Source: Paenibacillus rigui (GTDB lineage: Bacteria > Bacillota > Bacilli > Paenibacillales > NBRC-103111). Taken from it: DNA of 64,000 bases. Where the stretch lies: assembly GCF_002234615.1 (NCBI RefSeq), contig NZ_NMQW01000005.1, positions 108,293-172,292 of the forward strand, in the 5' to 3' direction. Of this stretch, positions 46,301 to 54,060 are shown piece by piece. The notes under the pieces are model-generated. The model saw nothing but the letters and a program-made list of their open reading frames with translations, made no database searches and had not been told where the DNA came from. The first letter of the stretch is position 1, and each line of letters starts with the position of its first letter. Made by a program: the position numbers and the translations under genes.

Positions 46301-47934
46301 TAGATGACAGCCTCCCTCTGGATGATAAATTCCGTTGACGCAGAAGCTGCAGCCGCCTCCGAAGCGGTGATCGGCCTGGCCCACGTCTGATCGAGCCCCC
46401 CGCTCAGCAGCCGGTAATGCTGGCCCGCATCCGCCCCGGGGAAATCCTCGCGGCGGTGCATGCCTCTCGTCTCCTGGCGTGCGGCACCGCTCGTAAACAT
46501 CCAGCGGGCCGTAGCCGTCATCGCCGCGGCTTCCCGAACCCGGACTGCGTTGCCGTCGGCAGCCTGCAGTCCGCCCTTCACTTCGTTCCACACCCGGTCG
46601 AGCCGCTGCAGACCGCTCTCCAGACCGGCTCCCGTACGGAACCAGTTGCGGTCGTACGGGAAGACTTCGTCCTGAACCGCCTTCACGATCTCGCTTGTAT
46701 CCGTGCTCCCCTTCCGCTCCGTCGGCTGGGTAGCAATCCCCGTTCGCTCGGATAACCCCTGGGCATTCCGGCTTGCAGCATGGACGCCCAGCTTCAACGC
46801 GTAGCGGGCCGCCCCCTCGCCGGACCAGTAGCCTGAGGACATCGCCCAGGCCGCGTTATGGCTTCCCCCGCCGGTAAAGCCTCCGCAGATCAGCTCACGG
46901 GTCGCCGCATCGCCTGCGGCATAGAGTCCGGGCACCTTCGTCGCGCAGCTTTCATCGATAATATGAATACCGCCGGTGCCGCGAACCGTACCTTCAAACC
47001 GAAGCGTTACCGGAAACTTTTGCGTGAACGGGTCGATGCCCAGACGGTCGAACGAGAGGAAAAAGTTCGGCTGCGCCTTACGCATAGCCCTTTTCAGCTC
47101 ATCATCGGCTTTATCCAGCTGAGCGTAGACAGGCTGCGTCAGCAGTGTCCGCGCAATAATGGAGCGGCCCCGTTGCGATCCGGCCCCCTCGATGACCCTG
47201 CCGTCCTCGTAATAGAAGGTGGCCCAGGAATAGAAGGCCGATTTCGTCACCGGAGAGAACGCCGGGCACAACGAGTAGGCCGTGGAAAATTCCATGCCGG
47301 AGAAATCGGCCCCGGCCTCAGCGGCCAGCAAGTACCCGTCACCTGTCAACACATTGGTCCCGAGTGCCTTGCTCAGAAAAGCGCAGCCCCCTGTTGCGAT
47401 GACAACCGCAGATGCATCCACACGCCAGGTTTCCTTCGTTTGAATATTCGTTCCCGTTGCACCGGCAACACCGTGCTCATCCGCGAGAAGCTCCAACGCC
47501 GGGCTATGATCGAGAATTTTGACGCCCGCCTTCTGCACCTGCCGGCGCATCAGCTTCATATATTCCGGTCCCTGAAGGCTTTTACGCTGCGAAATGCCCT
47601 GCTCATCGACAGGAAATACATAGCCCCAATCCGCAATCTGATTCGTATTGGCAAAGGTGCGGTCCAGCACCCGCTGCATCCAGCCCCGGTCGGCCAAATA
47701 ACCGCCCAGCGCTTCACGGCTTTTCATCGCCTGCTCCCGCTCCTCAGGTGTCGGGTTCACGTACCAGACGCCTGTGCCGGACGGTGCCGTAGCTCCGCTC
47801 GTTCCGCAATAGCCTTTATCCACCAGCACGACCTTTGCGCCCTCTTGAGCTGCCGTAACGGCTGCCCACGTGCCGGAAGGACCTCCGCCAATTACCAGTA
47901 CATCCGCAGTCAATCTCACATCATATTGAGTCAT
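46300..47934 (-). CDS. Fumarate reductase/AprA-like FAD flavoprotein in a sulfonate transport operon
   Basis: 544 residues. The FAD motif is VIGGGPSGTWAAVTA; GYCGTSGATAPSG occupies the position where SdhA has the covalent-FAD histidine, so FAD is non-covalent. RGTGGIHIIDE and VPGLYAAGDAA are the C-terminal signatures of the family. It is coupled to the ferredoxin gene by a 1-base overlap and lies 33 bp after the ATPase gene. The family reduces fumarate, oxidises succinate or, as AprA, interconverts sulfite and APS. In a sulfonate uptake operon, reductive or oxidative attack on an imported organosulfur compound is the working guess. Confidence 0.88.
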   Translation of the reverse strand: MTQYDVRLTADVLVIGGGPSGTWAAVTAAQEGAKVVLVDKGYCGTSGATAPSGTGVWYVNPTPEEREQAMKSREALGGYLADRGWMQRVLDRTFANTNQIADWGYVFPVDEQGISQRKSLQGPEYMKLMRRQVQKAGVKILDHSPALELLADEHGVAGATGTNIQTKETWRVDASAVVIATGGCAFLSKALGTNVLTGDGYLLAAEAGADFSGMEFSTAYSLCPAFSPVTKSAFYSWATFYYEDGRVIEGAGSQRGRSIIARTLLTQPVYAQLDKADDELKRAMRKAQPNFFLSFDRLGIDPFTQKFPVTLRFEGTVRGTGGIHIIDESCATKVPGLYAAGDAATRELICGGFTGGGSHNAAWAMSSGYWSGEGAARYALKLGVHAASRNAQGLSERTGIATQPTERKGSTDTSEIVKAVQDEVFPYDRNWFRTGAGLESGLQRLDRVWNEVKGGLQAADGNAVRVREAAAMTATARWMFTSGAARQETRGMHRREDFPGADAGQHYRLLSGGLDQTWARPITASEAAAASASTEFIIQREAVI

Positions 47935-47967
47935 CTATGCCCCCGCCTTTGTCCATGAATTCAACTG

Positions 47968-48738
47968 TCATATTGAGTAGGAAAGCTCTCGCTGATCCTG
48001 TAACGCCCCTGGCTCCTTCAAAAGAAGACGGTCCAAAATGATTTTCTCAAAGTAAGCAAAACCGCTGTCCCGCTCCCGTGGACGGGGCAGCGTGATTTTG
48101 ACATCCATCGCAATATTCCCGCCTTCAATAAGCACTACGCGATCGGCCAGTGCGACCGCTTCGCTGACATCATGCGTCACGAGCAGTACGGTAAACCGCT
48201 GCTCGCTCCACAAGCGTTCGATCAGCTGCTGCATTTCGATGCGCGTCAACGCATCCAATGCTCCAAGCGGCTCATCCAGCAGCAGCAATCGCGGACTGCC
48301 CGCCAGCGCCCGGGCCAGCGCAACCCGCTGCCTTTGCCCCCCGGACAGCACGGCAGGCCAGGCGTTCGCTTTCTCCTCCAGCCCCACCTGCTTCAATGCG
48401 TCGAATGCGAGCTGCTTATCCCTGGATTTCACGCCGATGCGGACATTATCGACCGCTTTGCGCCATGGAAGCAGTCTGGAATCCTGGAACAGCACCCGCG
48501 TATCCGGATGGATTCCCTTGGTCGCATGACCGTCGATCATGATCAAGCCGTCCGACGGCTTCTCGAGGCCTGCGACCAGCCGGAGCAGCGTGCTTTTACC
48601 GCAGCCGCTTCGACCTACGATCGCAACGAATTCACCCGGCTCCGCTTGAAAATGAATGTCCTTCAGCACATCCGACCCTCCGAAGGAAATGCCCAGATTA
48701 CGAGTATGAAGCCTGACGCCGTCTTCTTTCATTGTCAT
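47968..48738 (-). CDS. Sulfonate/nitrate-type ABC transporter ATPase
   Basis: 256 residues with Walker A GRSGCGKS, signature LSGGQRQR, Walker [13 protein letters not shown] and the H-loop LVTHDVSEA. It energises the permease encoded 18 bp upstream. The arrangement of permease, ATPase and binding protein in one operon is that of the Ssu/Tau systems. Confidence 0.94.
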   Translation of the reverse strand: MTMKEDGVRLHTRNLGISFGGSDVLKDIHFQAEPGEFVAIVGRSGCGKSTLLRLVAGLEKPSDGLIMIDGHATKGIHPDTRVLFQDSRLLPWRKAVDNVRIGVKSRDKQLAFDALKQVGLEEKANAWPAVLSGGQRQRVALARALAGSPRLLLLDEPLGALDALTRIEMQQLIERLWSEQRFTVLLVTHDVSEAVALADRVVLIEGGNIAMDVKITLPRPRERDSGFAYFEKIILDRLLLKEPGALQDQRELSYSI

Positions 48739-48756
48739 TTCATGTTCCCCCTTCTT

Positions 48757-49533
48757 TTAGGCTTTCTGAATGTAGTTATGGTGCCACTGCAGCCAACGCT
48801 GCTCGAGGAATTTGGCCGCCAGATCGGACAGCTTGCCCAGCAGCGCATACAAGATGACACACAGCACGACAACGTCCATTCGCATATATTCCCTTGCGTG
48901 AGAGGCCATATAACCGATGCCGGAATCGGCGGCAATCGTTTCCGCAACGATCAGCGTAATCCACATGATGCCAAGCGAGAAACGGACGCCGAGCAAAATA
49001 TTCGAAAGCGCCCCAGGCAAAATGACCTGCGTGAATAAGGAAATGCCCTTTAACCCGTAAACCCGTCCCATTTCGATCAATCCGGGATCAACGGAGCGGA
49101 TGCCGTGGAACGTATTCAGATAAATCGGGAAGGCGACTCCGAGAGCAACCAGAAACAGCTTGGAGGTTTCTCCGATCCCGAACCAGAGTATGACGAGCGG
49201 AATCAGCGCCAAGTGCGGGATGGTGCGCAGCATCTGTACCGATGTGTCGATATACCTTTCCGCTACCGGGAAAATCCCGTTCAATAACCCGATGAAAAAA
49301 GCAATGCTTCCTCCGATCAGAAAGCCCAGAAAAGCCCGCTGCGTGCTTGCCCCTACATATTCTAGGAGCGTACCATCCTTAACGACCTCGACGAGTGCTT
49401 GCACGACTTCGATTGGCGTCGGAAGGATTCGCCCGGATAAGAGCCCGGCTGCGCCAAACGCCTGCCAGGCGGCGAGCACCAATACAGGTAGAACCCAGGG
49501 CTGCCAGGATGTTGCAATTTTTTGTTTGGACAT
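48757..49533 (-). CDS. Sulfonate/nitrate-type ABC transporter permease
   Basis: 258 residues with six spans. The ATPase-contact EAA loop is GRVYGLKGISLFTQVILPGA and VAETIAADSGIGYM is typical of SsuC/TauC. First gene of the operon, with RBS GAGAGGG and a 180-base leader containing overlapping hairpins. Confidence 0.93.
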   Translation of the reverse strand: MSKQKIATSWQPWVLPVLVLAAWQAFGAAGLLSGRILPTPIEVVQALVEVVKDGTLLEYVGASTQRAFLGFLIGGSIAFFIGLLNGIFPVAERYIDTSVQMLRTIPHLALIPLVILWFGIGETSKLFLVALGVAFPIYLNTFHGIRSVDPGLIEMGRVYGLKGISLFTQVILPGALSNILLGVRFSLGIMWITLIVAETIAADSGIGYMASHAREYMRMDVVVLCVILYALLGKLSDLAAKFLEQRWLQWHHNYIQKA

Positions 49534-49576
49534 GTGTTATCCCTCTCTTTTGGTGAAGTGGAGTTGATGAATGCAT

Positions 49577-49656
49577 GAATGAAAACACAAAGAGACTCCT
49601 GCCTTTTCCAAATGAAACGAAAAAAGGTGGAAGTCTCCTCTTCGTAGGGTAGACTT
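49577..49656 (-). promoter_or_regulatory. Structured leader of the sulfonate-type operon, possible attenuator
   Basis: Read on the minus strand, AAGTCT (49656-49651) can pair with AGACTT (49636-49631); the same bases are also part of GAGACT (49637-49632), which pairs with AGTCTC (49597-49592), with extra CC/GG and CCTTTT/AAAAGG pairs inside. The two stems share bases and so exclude each other; each is followed by a U-rich stretch. No S-box or T-box consensus is visible. Confidence 0.5.
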
Positions 49657-49714
49657 GCCCATACTGTAATAACAACAATTCTTATGAACTTACTCGGATT
49701 AATAAAGTGAACTC

Positions 49715-49744
49715 ACTATAACATCCCGTGAAGAGACTCGTCAA
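49715..49744 (-). promoter_or_regulatory. Promoter of the sulfonate-type operon
   Basis: On the minus strand TTGACG (49744-49739) and TATAGT (49720-49715) are separated by 18 bp, a good housekeeping-type promoter; transcription from it would give a leader of about 180 bases. Confidence 0.6.
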
Positions 49745-49781
49745 TACAGATTTAGCATTTTGTCTAAATGAAAAAAAGCGG

Positions 49782-49836
49782 TTGCCAAAAAAATTAAACA
49801 AAATCATAAATTTACGGCATCGAACCCGGAAGGGTT
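49782..49836 (+). promoter_or_regulatory. Promoter and small hairpin upstream of the SDR cluster
   Basis: TTGCCA and CATAAA spaced by 17 bp form a plausible promoter at 49782-49810. A perfect hairpin, GAACCC-ggaa-GGGTTC (49821-49836), lies in the transcribed leader about 60 bp before the TTG start. Confidence 0.45.
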
Positions 49837-49894
49837 CCCTTTGTATGATGGTAATGCATTAAACATCGTATTTTGCAGGAAAGGAGGGCCGGTA

Positions 49895-50683
49895 TTGAGA
49901 TTACTTCATAAGACGATCTTCATTACAGATTCCGACAGCCCGTCCGGAAAAGCACTGATGCAGCATCTTGCCGGGGAAGGGGCCCATCTCCTTGTGAACA
50001 GCACGTCTGGGGGTGTCGATATTGAAGCGCAACGGGTTTACTGCCTGAACGCAGGCTCCAACCTCAAGGTCGTTCGTCTCGATTTGTGCCATAGCGCCGA
50101 AGTGATGGCTATGCTGGATGAGGCTGAGCAGCACATCGGTCCGGTAGACATCCTCATTCACAATAACAATCGCGTCGAAACGGCCAATGTGGAAACATGT
50201 GCGGAGGACTTATTTGTTCAAGTCATGGATGACAACGCCAAGTCGGCTTTTGTATGCACCCAGAGCGTCGGCAGCCGCATGGCGAAACGGCGTGCCGGTA
50301 AAATCATCTTTATCAGCTCCATCCATGCGGAAAAGCCTACGGGCTCCTCCTTCATGTACAGCCTGTCGCGAAGCGCCGTAAAAATGCTGTCCAAGGAAGC
50401 TGCTCTGGAGCTGGGCCGGTATGGGATTCAGGTTAACACCATCGAGCTGGGTCCCGTCGAGGGCGATGAGGACAGATTCAGAAGCACCCTTTCTACGCTG
50501 TATGAGGATGTGCAGTATAAAATACCGAGTACGGTCATGGGGACGTACAACGATTTGGCGGAAGCCATCCTGTATCTGGCAACGGATGCGTCCCGCTATG
50601 TAAACGGCGCAGACCTTCGACTCGACGGCGGCTTCCTGCTTCATTACATGAACCATAAAATGAACAAGCCTGCATCAACCTGA
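49895..50683 (+). CDS. Degenerate short-chain dehydrogenase/reductase-fold protein
   Basis: 262 residues from a TTG start with AGGAGG 7 bp upstream. Overall SDR fold, but three key motifs have changed: the glycine-rich nucleotide motif TGxxxGxG is TDSDSPSG, the NNAG motif is HNNNRV, and the active-site YxxxK is YSLSR with Arg instead of Lys. The catalytic Ser region (ISSIHA) and the C-terminal LDGG remain. It is unlikely to be an ordinary NAD(P)-dependent dehydrogenase. It is followed 15 bp later by a canonical SDR, so it may be its non-catalytic partner. Confidence 0.85.
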   Translation: MRLLHKTIFITDSDSPSGKALMQHLAGEGAHLLVNSTSGGVDIEAQRVYCLNAGSNLKVVRLDLCHSAEVMAMLDEAEQHIGPVDILIHNNNRVETANVETCAEDLFVQVMDDNAKSAFVCTQSVGSRMAKRRAGKIIFISSIHAEKPTGSSFMYSLSRSAVKMLSKEAALELGRYGIQVNTIELGPVEGDEDRFRSTLSTLYEDVQYKIPSTVMGTYNDLAEAILYLATDASRYVNGADLRLDGGFLLHYMNHKMNKPAST

Positions 50684-50698
50684 AGGGAGGCGGACCCG

Positions 50699-51445
50699 CT
50701 GAGCCTTACTGGAAAAATAGCTGTGGTCACCGGAGCAGGCTCCGGAATCGGACGTGGAACAACGCTCGCGCTGGCGAAGCACGGCGTGAAGGTCGCTGTG
50801 AACTATAACTCCAAGGACAGCGACAACGGAGCCAAGGAAACGCTGCGCCAGCTGGAAGACCTCGGTGGCGAAGGGATGCTCGTGAAAGCCGATGTATCGT
50901 TGAGGCCCGAGATCGAGGCAATGATCCAGGAAGTCACCGAGCGGTGGGGCAGCATCGACATTCTCGTCAACAACGCCGCATTACAGCTAAACTACACGTT
51001 ATTTCAGCATAACGAAGAAACGTACGACCGGATGATGAACATTAATGTCAAAGGGTATTGGCAGTGTATTCAGGCCGTTGTTCCGCATATGCGAAGGAAC
51101 GGAGCGGGCCGAATCATCAATATTTGTTCCGTCCACGGTAAACGCCCTACCGATTTCGATACCGTTTATTCCATGACCAAAGGCGCTGTCAAAATGCTCG
51201 TCAGGGAAAGTGCCATCGAATTGGGCCAATACGGCATTACAGTCAATTCCATTGAGCCGGGCGCGGTCCGAATCCGGCCTGAGCCTGAGGAATCGTCCGG
51301 CGCCGAGCTCATCCGAAAATTCCCTCTGGGCCGGACGGGTCGTCCCCATGATATCGGAAGCCTTGTCTGCTTTATCGCCTCCGATGAGGCGCAGTTTTTG
51401 AGCGGAGCGTCCATTCGGATGGACGGCGCCAGCATGCTGCTGTAA
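50699..51445 (+). CDS. Canonical short-chain dehydrogenase/reductase, with a CTG start
   Basis: 248 residues if translation starts at CTG 50699: GGGAGG lies 8 bp upstream and the N-terminus then reads as the usual SLTGKIAVVTGAGSGIG. The first ATG or GTG inside the frame (GTG at 50723) would remove the first beta strand and has no RBS. Motifs are intact: TGAGSGIG, NNAALQ, catalytic Ser in ICSVHG and YSMTK. It probably oxidises a sugar or reduces a keto-acid in the same pathway as the dehydratase encoded next. Confidence 0.85.
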   Translation: MSLTGKIAVVTGAGSGIGRGTTLALAKHGVKVAVNYNSKDSDNGAKETLRQLEDLGGEGMLVKADVSLRPEIEAMIQEVTERWGSIDILVNNAALQLNYTLFQHNEETYDRMMNINVKGYWQCIQAVVPHMRRNGAGRIINICSVHGKRPTDFDTVYSMTKGAVKMLVRESAIELGQYGITVNSIEPGAVRIRPEPEESSGAELIRKFPLGRTGRPHDIGSLVCFIASDEAQFLSGASIRMDGASMLL

Positions 51446-51485
51446 ACAAACCATAAACGGGAGAACCCTGAAGGAGACCTGGTTC

Positions 51486-52871
51486 ATGTTGAATAAAGAA
51501 TCGTACGAAGCTACCCTGGCTCATGTCAATACGTATTCCAAGCCGTCCGAGCTTCGCATCACGGATATTCGTTTTGCCGATATCGTCGGGGCACCGATGC
51601 ACTGCAGCCTGATCAAGGTGTACACCAACCAAGGGCTGGTCGGGTTCGGAGAGGTTCGGGACGGCGCCGACAAGCTGTACGCCCTGCAGCTGAAAAGCCG
51701 ATTGATTGGCGAGAACCCCTGCAACATCGACAAGCTGTTCCGCAGAATCAAGCAGTTCGGCGGGCACGCGAGACAAGGCGGCGGGGTCAGCGGCATTGAG
51801 ATTGCGCTGTGGGATTTGGCCGGCAAGGCTTATCATATTCCGATTTATCAAATGCTCGGCGGCAAATTCCGTGACAAAATCCGAATGTACTGCGATACCG
51901 ACGTGGACGGCAAAAATACCGGCACAGCCATGGGGCAGGCTTTAAAAAGAAGAATGGAGAAGGGCTTCACCTTCCTCAAAATGGACCTGGGCCTCGGCAT
52001 ATTGGCCAACGAGCCCGGTACGGTCAGCGCTCCGCTCGGCTTCATGGATGAAATGCGGGCGGTTGCCAGGGAATGGTACAACCGCAAAAGCTCGCAGCAA
52101 ACCGAGCAGGAGCTTCGTGAGCTGCGCAGCCGCGTCTATGACCTGCACAACATCGCCCATCCTTTTACCGGCATTCATATTACGGAAAAAGGATTAGACG
52201 TACTGGAGCAGTATGTCGCCGATGTCCGTGCCGTCGTCGGGTACGAGGTGCCGATTGCCATTGACCATTTCGGTCATATCGGCGTGGAGGATTGCATTAA
52301 GCTCGGCCGCCGGATTGATAAATACAATCTGGCCTGGATGGAGGATCTGATTCCATGGCAGTATACGGAGCAATATGTCCGCTTGGCGCGCTCGGTATCC
52401 ACCCCGATATGTACCGGAGAAGACATTTATTTGAAGGAAAACTTCAAGCCGTTGATTACTTCCGGCGGGGTATCGGTCATTCACCCGGATGTGCTGAGCA
52501 CCGGCGGTATTCTGGAGACCAAAAAAATCGGCGACATGGCTCAAGAATATGGAGTAGCGATGGCTATCCATATGGCCGAAAGCCCAATCGCTTGTCTGGC
52601 CGCCGTACATGCCGCCGCAGCGACAGAGAACTTCCTTGCTCTGGAGTACCATTCCAATGATGTCGATTGGTGGGACGATATTATTATCAGCAAGCTGCCG
52701 AAGCCTTTGCTGCAAAACGGCTTTATTACCGTACCGGATGCCCCCGGTCTCGGGATTGAAGATCTGAACGATGAGGTGATCGCACAGCACCTGCACCCGC
52801 AAATTCCCGGTCTGTGGGAAAGCACCGATTCGTGGAACCATTTTTACGGCAATGACAGGCTGTGGAGCTAG
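51486..52871 (+). CDS. Enolase-superfamily sugar acid dehydratase (mandelate racemase/muconate lactonizing-like)
   Basis: 461 residues, longer than the usual 380-420. The capping domain is followed by the barrel: Lys165 (FLKMD), metal ligands Asp260 (AIDHFG), Glu286 (WMEDLIP) and Glu312 (TGEDIY), and the catalytic His362 (IHMAES). Between Lys165 and Asp260 is a stretch of about 95 residues, including a charged coiled segment, where relatives have much less. The enzyme should remove water from an aldonate to give a 2-keto-3-deoxy acid. Its partners here are two SDRs and an RraA-like protein, and it lacks an obvious transporter. Confidence 0.9.
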   Translation: MLNKESYEATLAHVNTYSKPSELRITDIRFADIVGAPMHCSLIKVYTNQGLVGFGEVRDGADKLYALQLKSRLIGENPCNIDKLFRRIKQFGGHARQGGGVSGIEIALWDLAGKAYHIPIYQMLGGKFRDKIRMYCDTDVDGKNTGTAMGQALKRRMEKGFTFLKMDLGLGILANEPGTVSAPLGFMDEMRAVAREWYNRKSSQQTEQELRELRSRVYDLHNIAHPFTGIHITEKGLDVLEQYVADVRAVVGYEVPIAIDHFGHIGVEDCIKLGRRIDKYNLAWMEDLIPWQYTEQYVRLARSVSTPICTGEDIYLKENFKPLITSGGVSVIHPDVLSTGGILETKKIGDMAQEYGVAMAIHMAESPIACLAAVHAAAATENFLALEYHSNDVDWWDDIIISKLPKPLLQNGFITVPDAPGLGIEDLNDEVIAQHLHPQIPGLWESTDSWNHFYGNDRLWS

Positions 52872-52954
52872 GCTAGAAAAATAATCCGCCCGTGCCCCCG
52901 TGCAGCAGGCATGGGTGCCTCGGACTCTCCTACTTTTGAAAAGAGGTGTTAGCT

Positions 52955-53860
52955 ATGAAATTCGATAATCCGGAAGACATCCTCCAACTGACCCCGTTGT
53001 GGGAAGGCGAGCGTTATCCGAACGGACGTCCCAAGGTATCTGAAGGACTGCTCCGCCGTATGCGCAAAATAACGCTGGAGGAAGCGTGGGGACCTTTGTG
53101 GAACCGAGGGTACACGAACCAGTTCGAGGGTGAATTCAAAATCATTCATCCGGCCAAAACGATGGTCGGCCGCGCCGTCACCGCCGTTATGGTGCCGAAG
53201 CGTCCCGACCTGCACGACACCTTGTTAAGCTATGGGCATGAGCAGGAAGGCAGAAAAGGCTTTTTTAACCAGTGGGTTATCGATTCCCTGGAGGAAGACG
53301 ATGTCGTTGTGGTCGACATGTACGACAAAATTTATCAAGGCACTTATGTAGGCGGCAACCTCTCCACCGCTATCTCCACCCGGACCCAAAGAGGCGGAGC
53401 CGTGATTTGGGGTGGTATCCGCGATAATCAGCAGGTTGTTGAAATCGAGAACATTAACGTCTATTACCGTGGCAGCGACCCTACAGCCATAGCGGACTGC
53501 ACGATGATCAGCATGAACGGCCCTACCCGAATCGGGCGCGCCGTCTGCCTTCCCGGTGATGTCGTCCTCGGCACACCGGCGGGCGTCATCTTTATTCCGC
53601 CGCACCTTGCGGAGCTGACCGTGGTCAGAGCCGAAAAATCGCAAGTGCGCGATGTGTTCGGCTTCATCCGTTTGAAGGAAGGCGTCTACACGACCGCGCA
53701 AATCGATGCTTCCTGGAATACAGCGCTGTGGCAGGATTTCATTCACTGGTTCGAAAGTGCTTCAGAGGCCGCCGAATACCGTCATTTGGAATGGTCCGAG
53801 GAGCTGGAGGAAGCCCGTAAACTTGAAGGAAGCGGACCGTCGAACGACGTCCGGTTGTGA
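52955..53860 (+). CDS. RraA-family (HMG/keto-acid aldolase-like) protein
   Basis: 301 residues from the ATG at 52955 (AAGAGG 8 bp upstream). The RraA fold signatures are present: GGAVIWGGIRD around 148 and LPGDVVLGTPAGVIFIPP near 205. Members of this group act as metal-dependent aldolases or decarboxylases for keto-acids, besides the RNase E regulator that gave the name. RNase E control is unlikely here. At 301 residues it is longer than the 160-230 residues of simple RraA proteins, with extra N- and C-terminal helices. Last gene of the sugar-acid cluster, so it may cleave the deoxy-keto acid. Confidence 0.85.
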   Translation: MKFDNPEDILQLTPLWEGERYPNGRPKVSEGLLRRMRKITLEEAWGPLWNRGYTNQFEGEFKIIHPAKTMVGRAVTAVMVPKRPDLHDTLLSYGHEQEGRKGFFNQWVIDSLEEDDVVVVDMYDKIYQGTYVGGNLSTAISTRTQRGGAVIWGGIRDNQQVVEIENINVYYRGSDPTAIADCTMISMNGPTRIGRAVCLPGDVVLGTPAGVIFIPPHLAELTVVRAEKSQVRDVFGFIRLKEGVYTTAQIDASWNTALWQDFIHWFESASEAAEYRHLEWSEELEEARKLEGSGPSNDVRL

Positions 53861-53951
53861 GAAAACCTTTATCGATGCCTTTCACAGATGAGCGACCGCG
53901 TTAAGCGGTTGGTTTTATCGCCAATAAGAAATGGATGTCGTTTGCTTCGCA

Positions 53952-53978
53952 AAACTTATAATTTCTTATGTGGTAAAA
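53952..53978 (+). repeat. 27-bp repeat, copy B, directly before a terminator
   Basis: Matches 28569-28595 at 25 of 27 bases. It too is preceded by a short hairpin (TTTGC-ttc-GCAAA) whose sequence differs from that of copy A while its pairing is kept, and it is followed by a long terminator stem. Confidence 0.7.
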
Positions 53979-53982
53979 TAAA

Positions 53983-54030
53983 ACAGCGGCAAGCCCGGGG
54001 GCGAGATGAAAAATCCCGGTTTGCCGCTGT
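53983..54030 (+). terminator. Terminator of the SDR/enolase/RraA cluster
   Basis: ACAGCGGCAAGCCCGGG (53983-53999) pairs with CCCGGTTTGCCGCTGT (54015-54030), a long strong stem followed by CGTTATTTAT, between convergent genes. Confidence 0.85.
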
Positions 54031-54060
54031 CGTTATTTATGCTGGATTATTCTGTCTAGG

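Noticed and set aside
46301..46591. N-terminal extension of the ferredoxin frame to 210 codons
   Set aside because: This part overlaps the flavoprotein gene on the same strand in another frame; the ATG at 46300 with TAATG coupling starts the real protein.
46858..47958. A 366-codon plus-strand frame opposite the flavoprotein gene
   Set aside because: Shadow of a high-GC codon pattern; the minus-strand frame has FAD motifs and operon context.
49534..49720. SAM (S-box) riboswitch or T-box upstream of the sulfonate-type operon
   Set aside because: Neither the S-box core nor the T-box GGTGG motif is present; only unspecific overlapping hairpins can be claimed.
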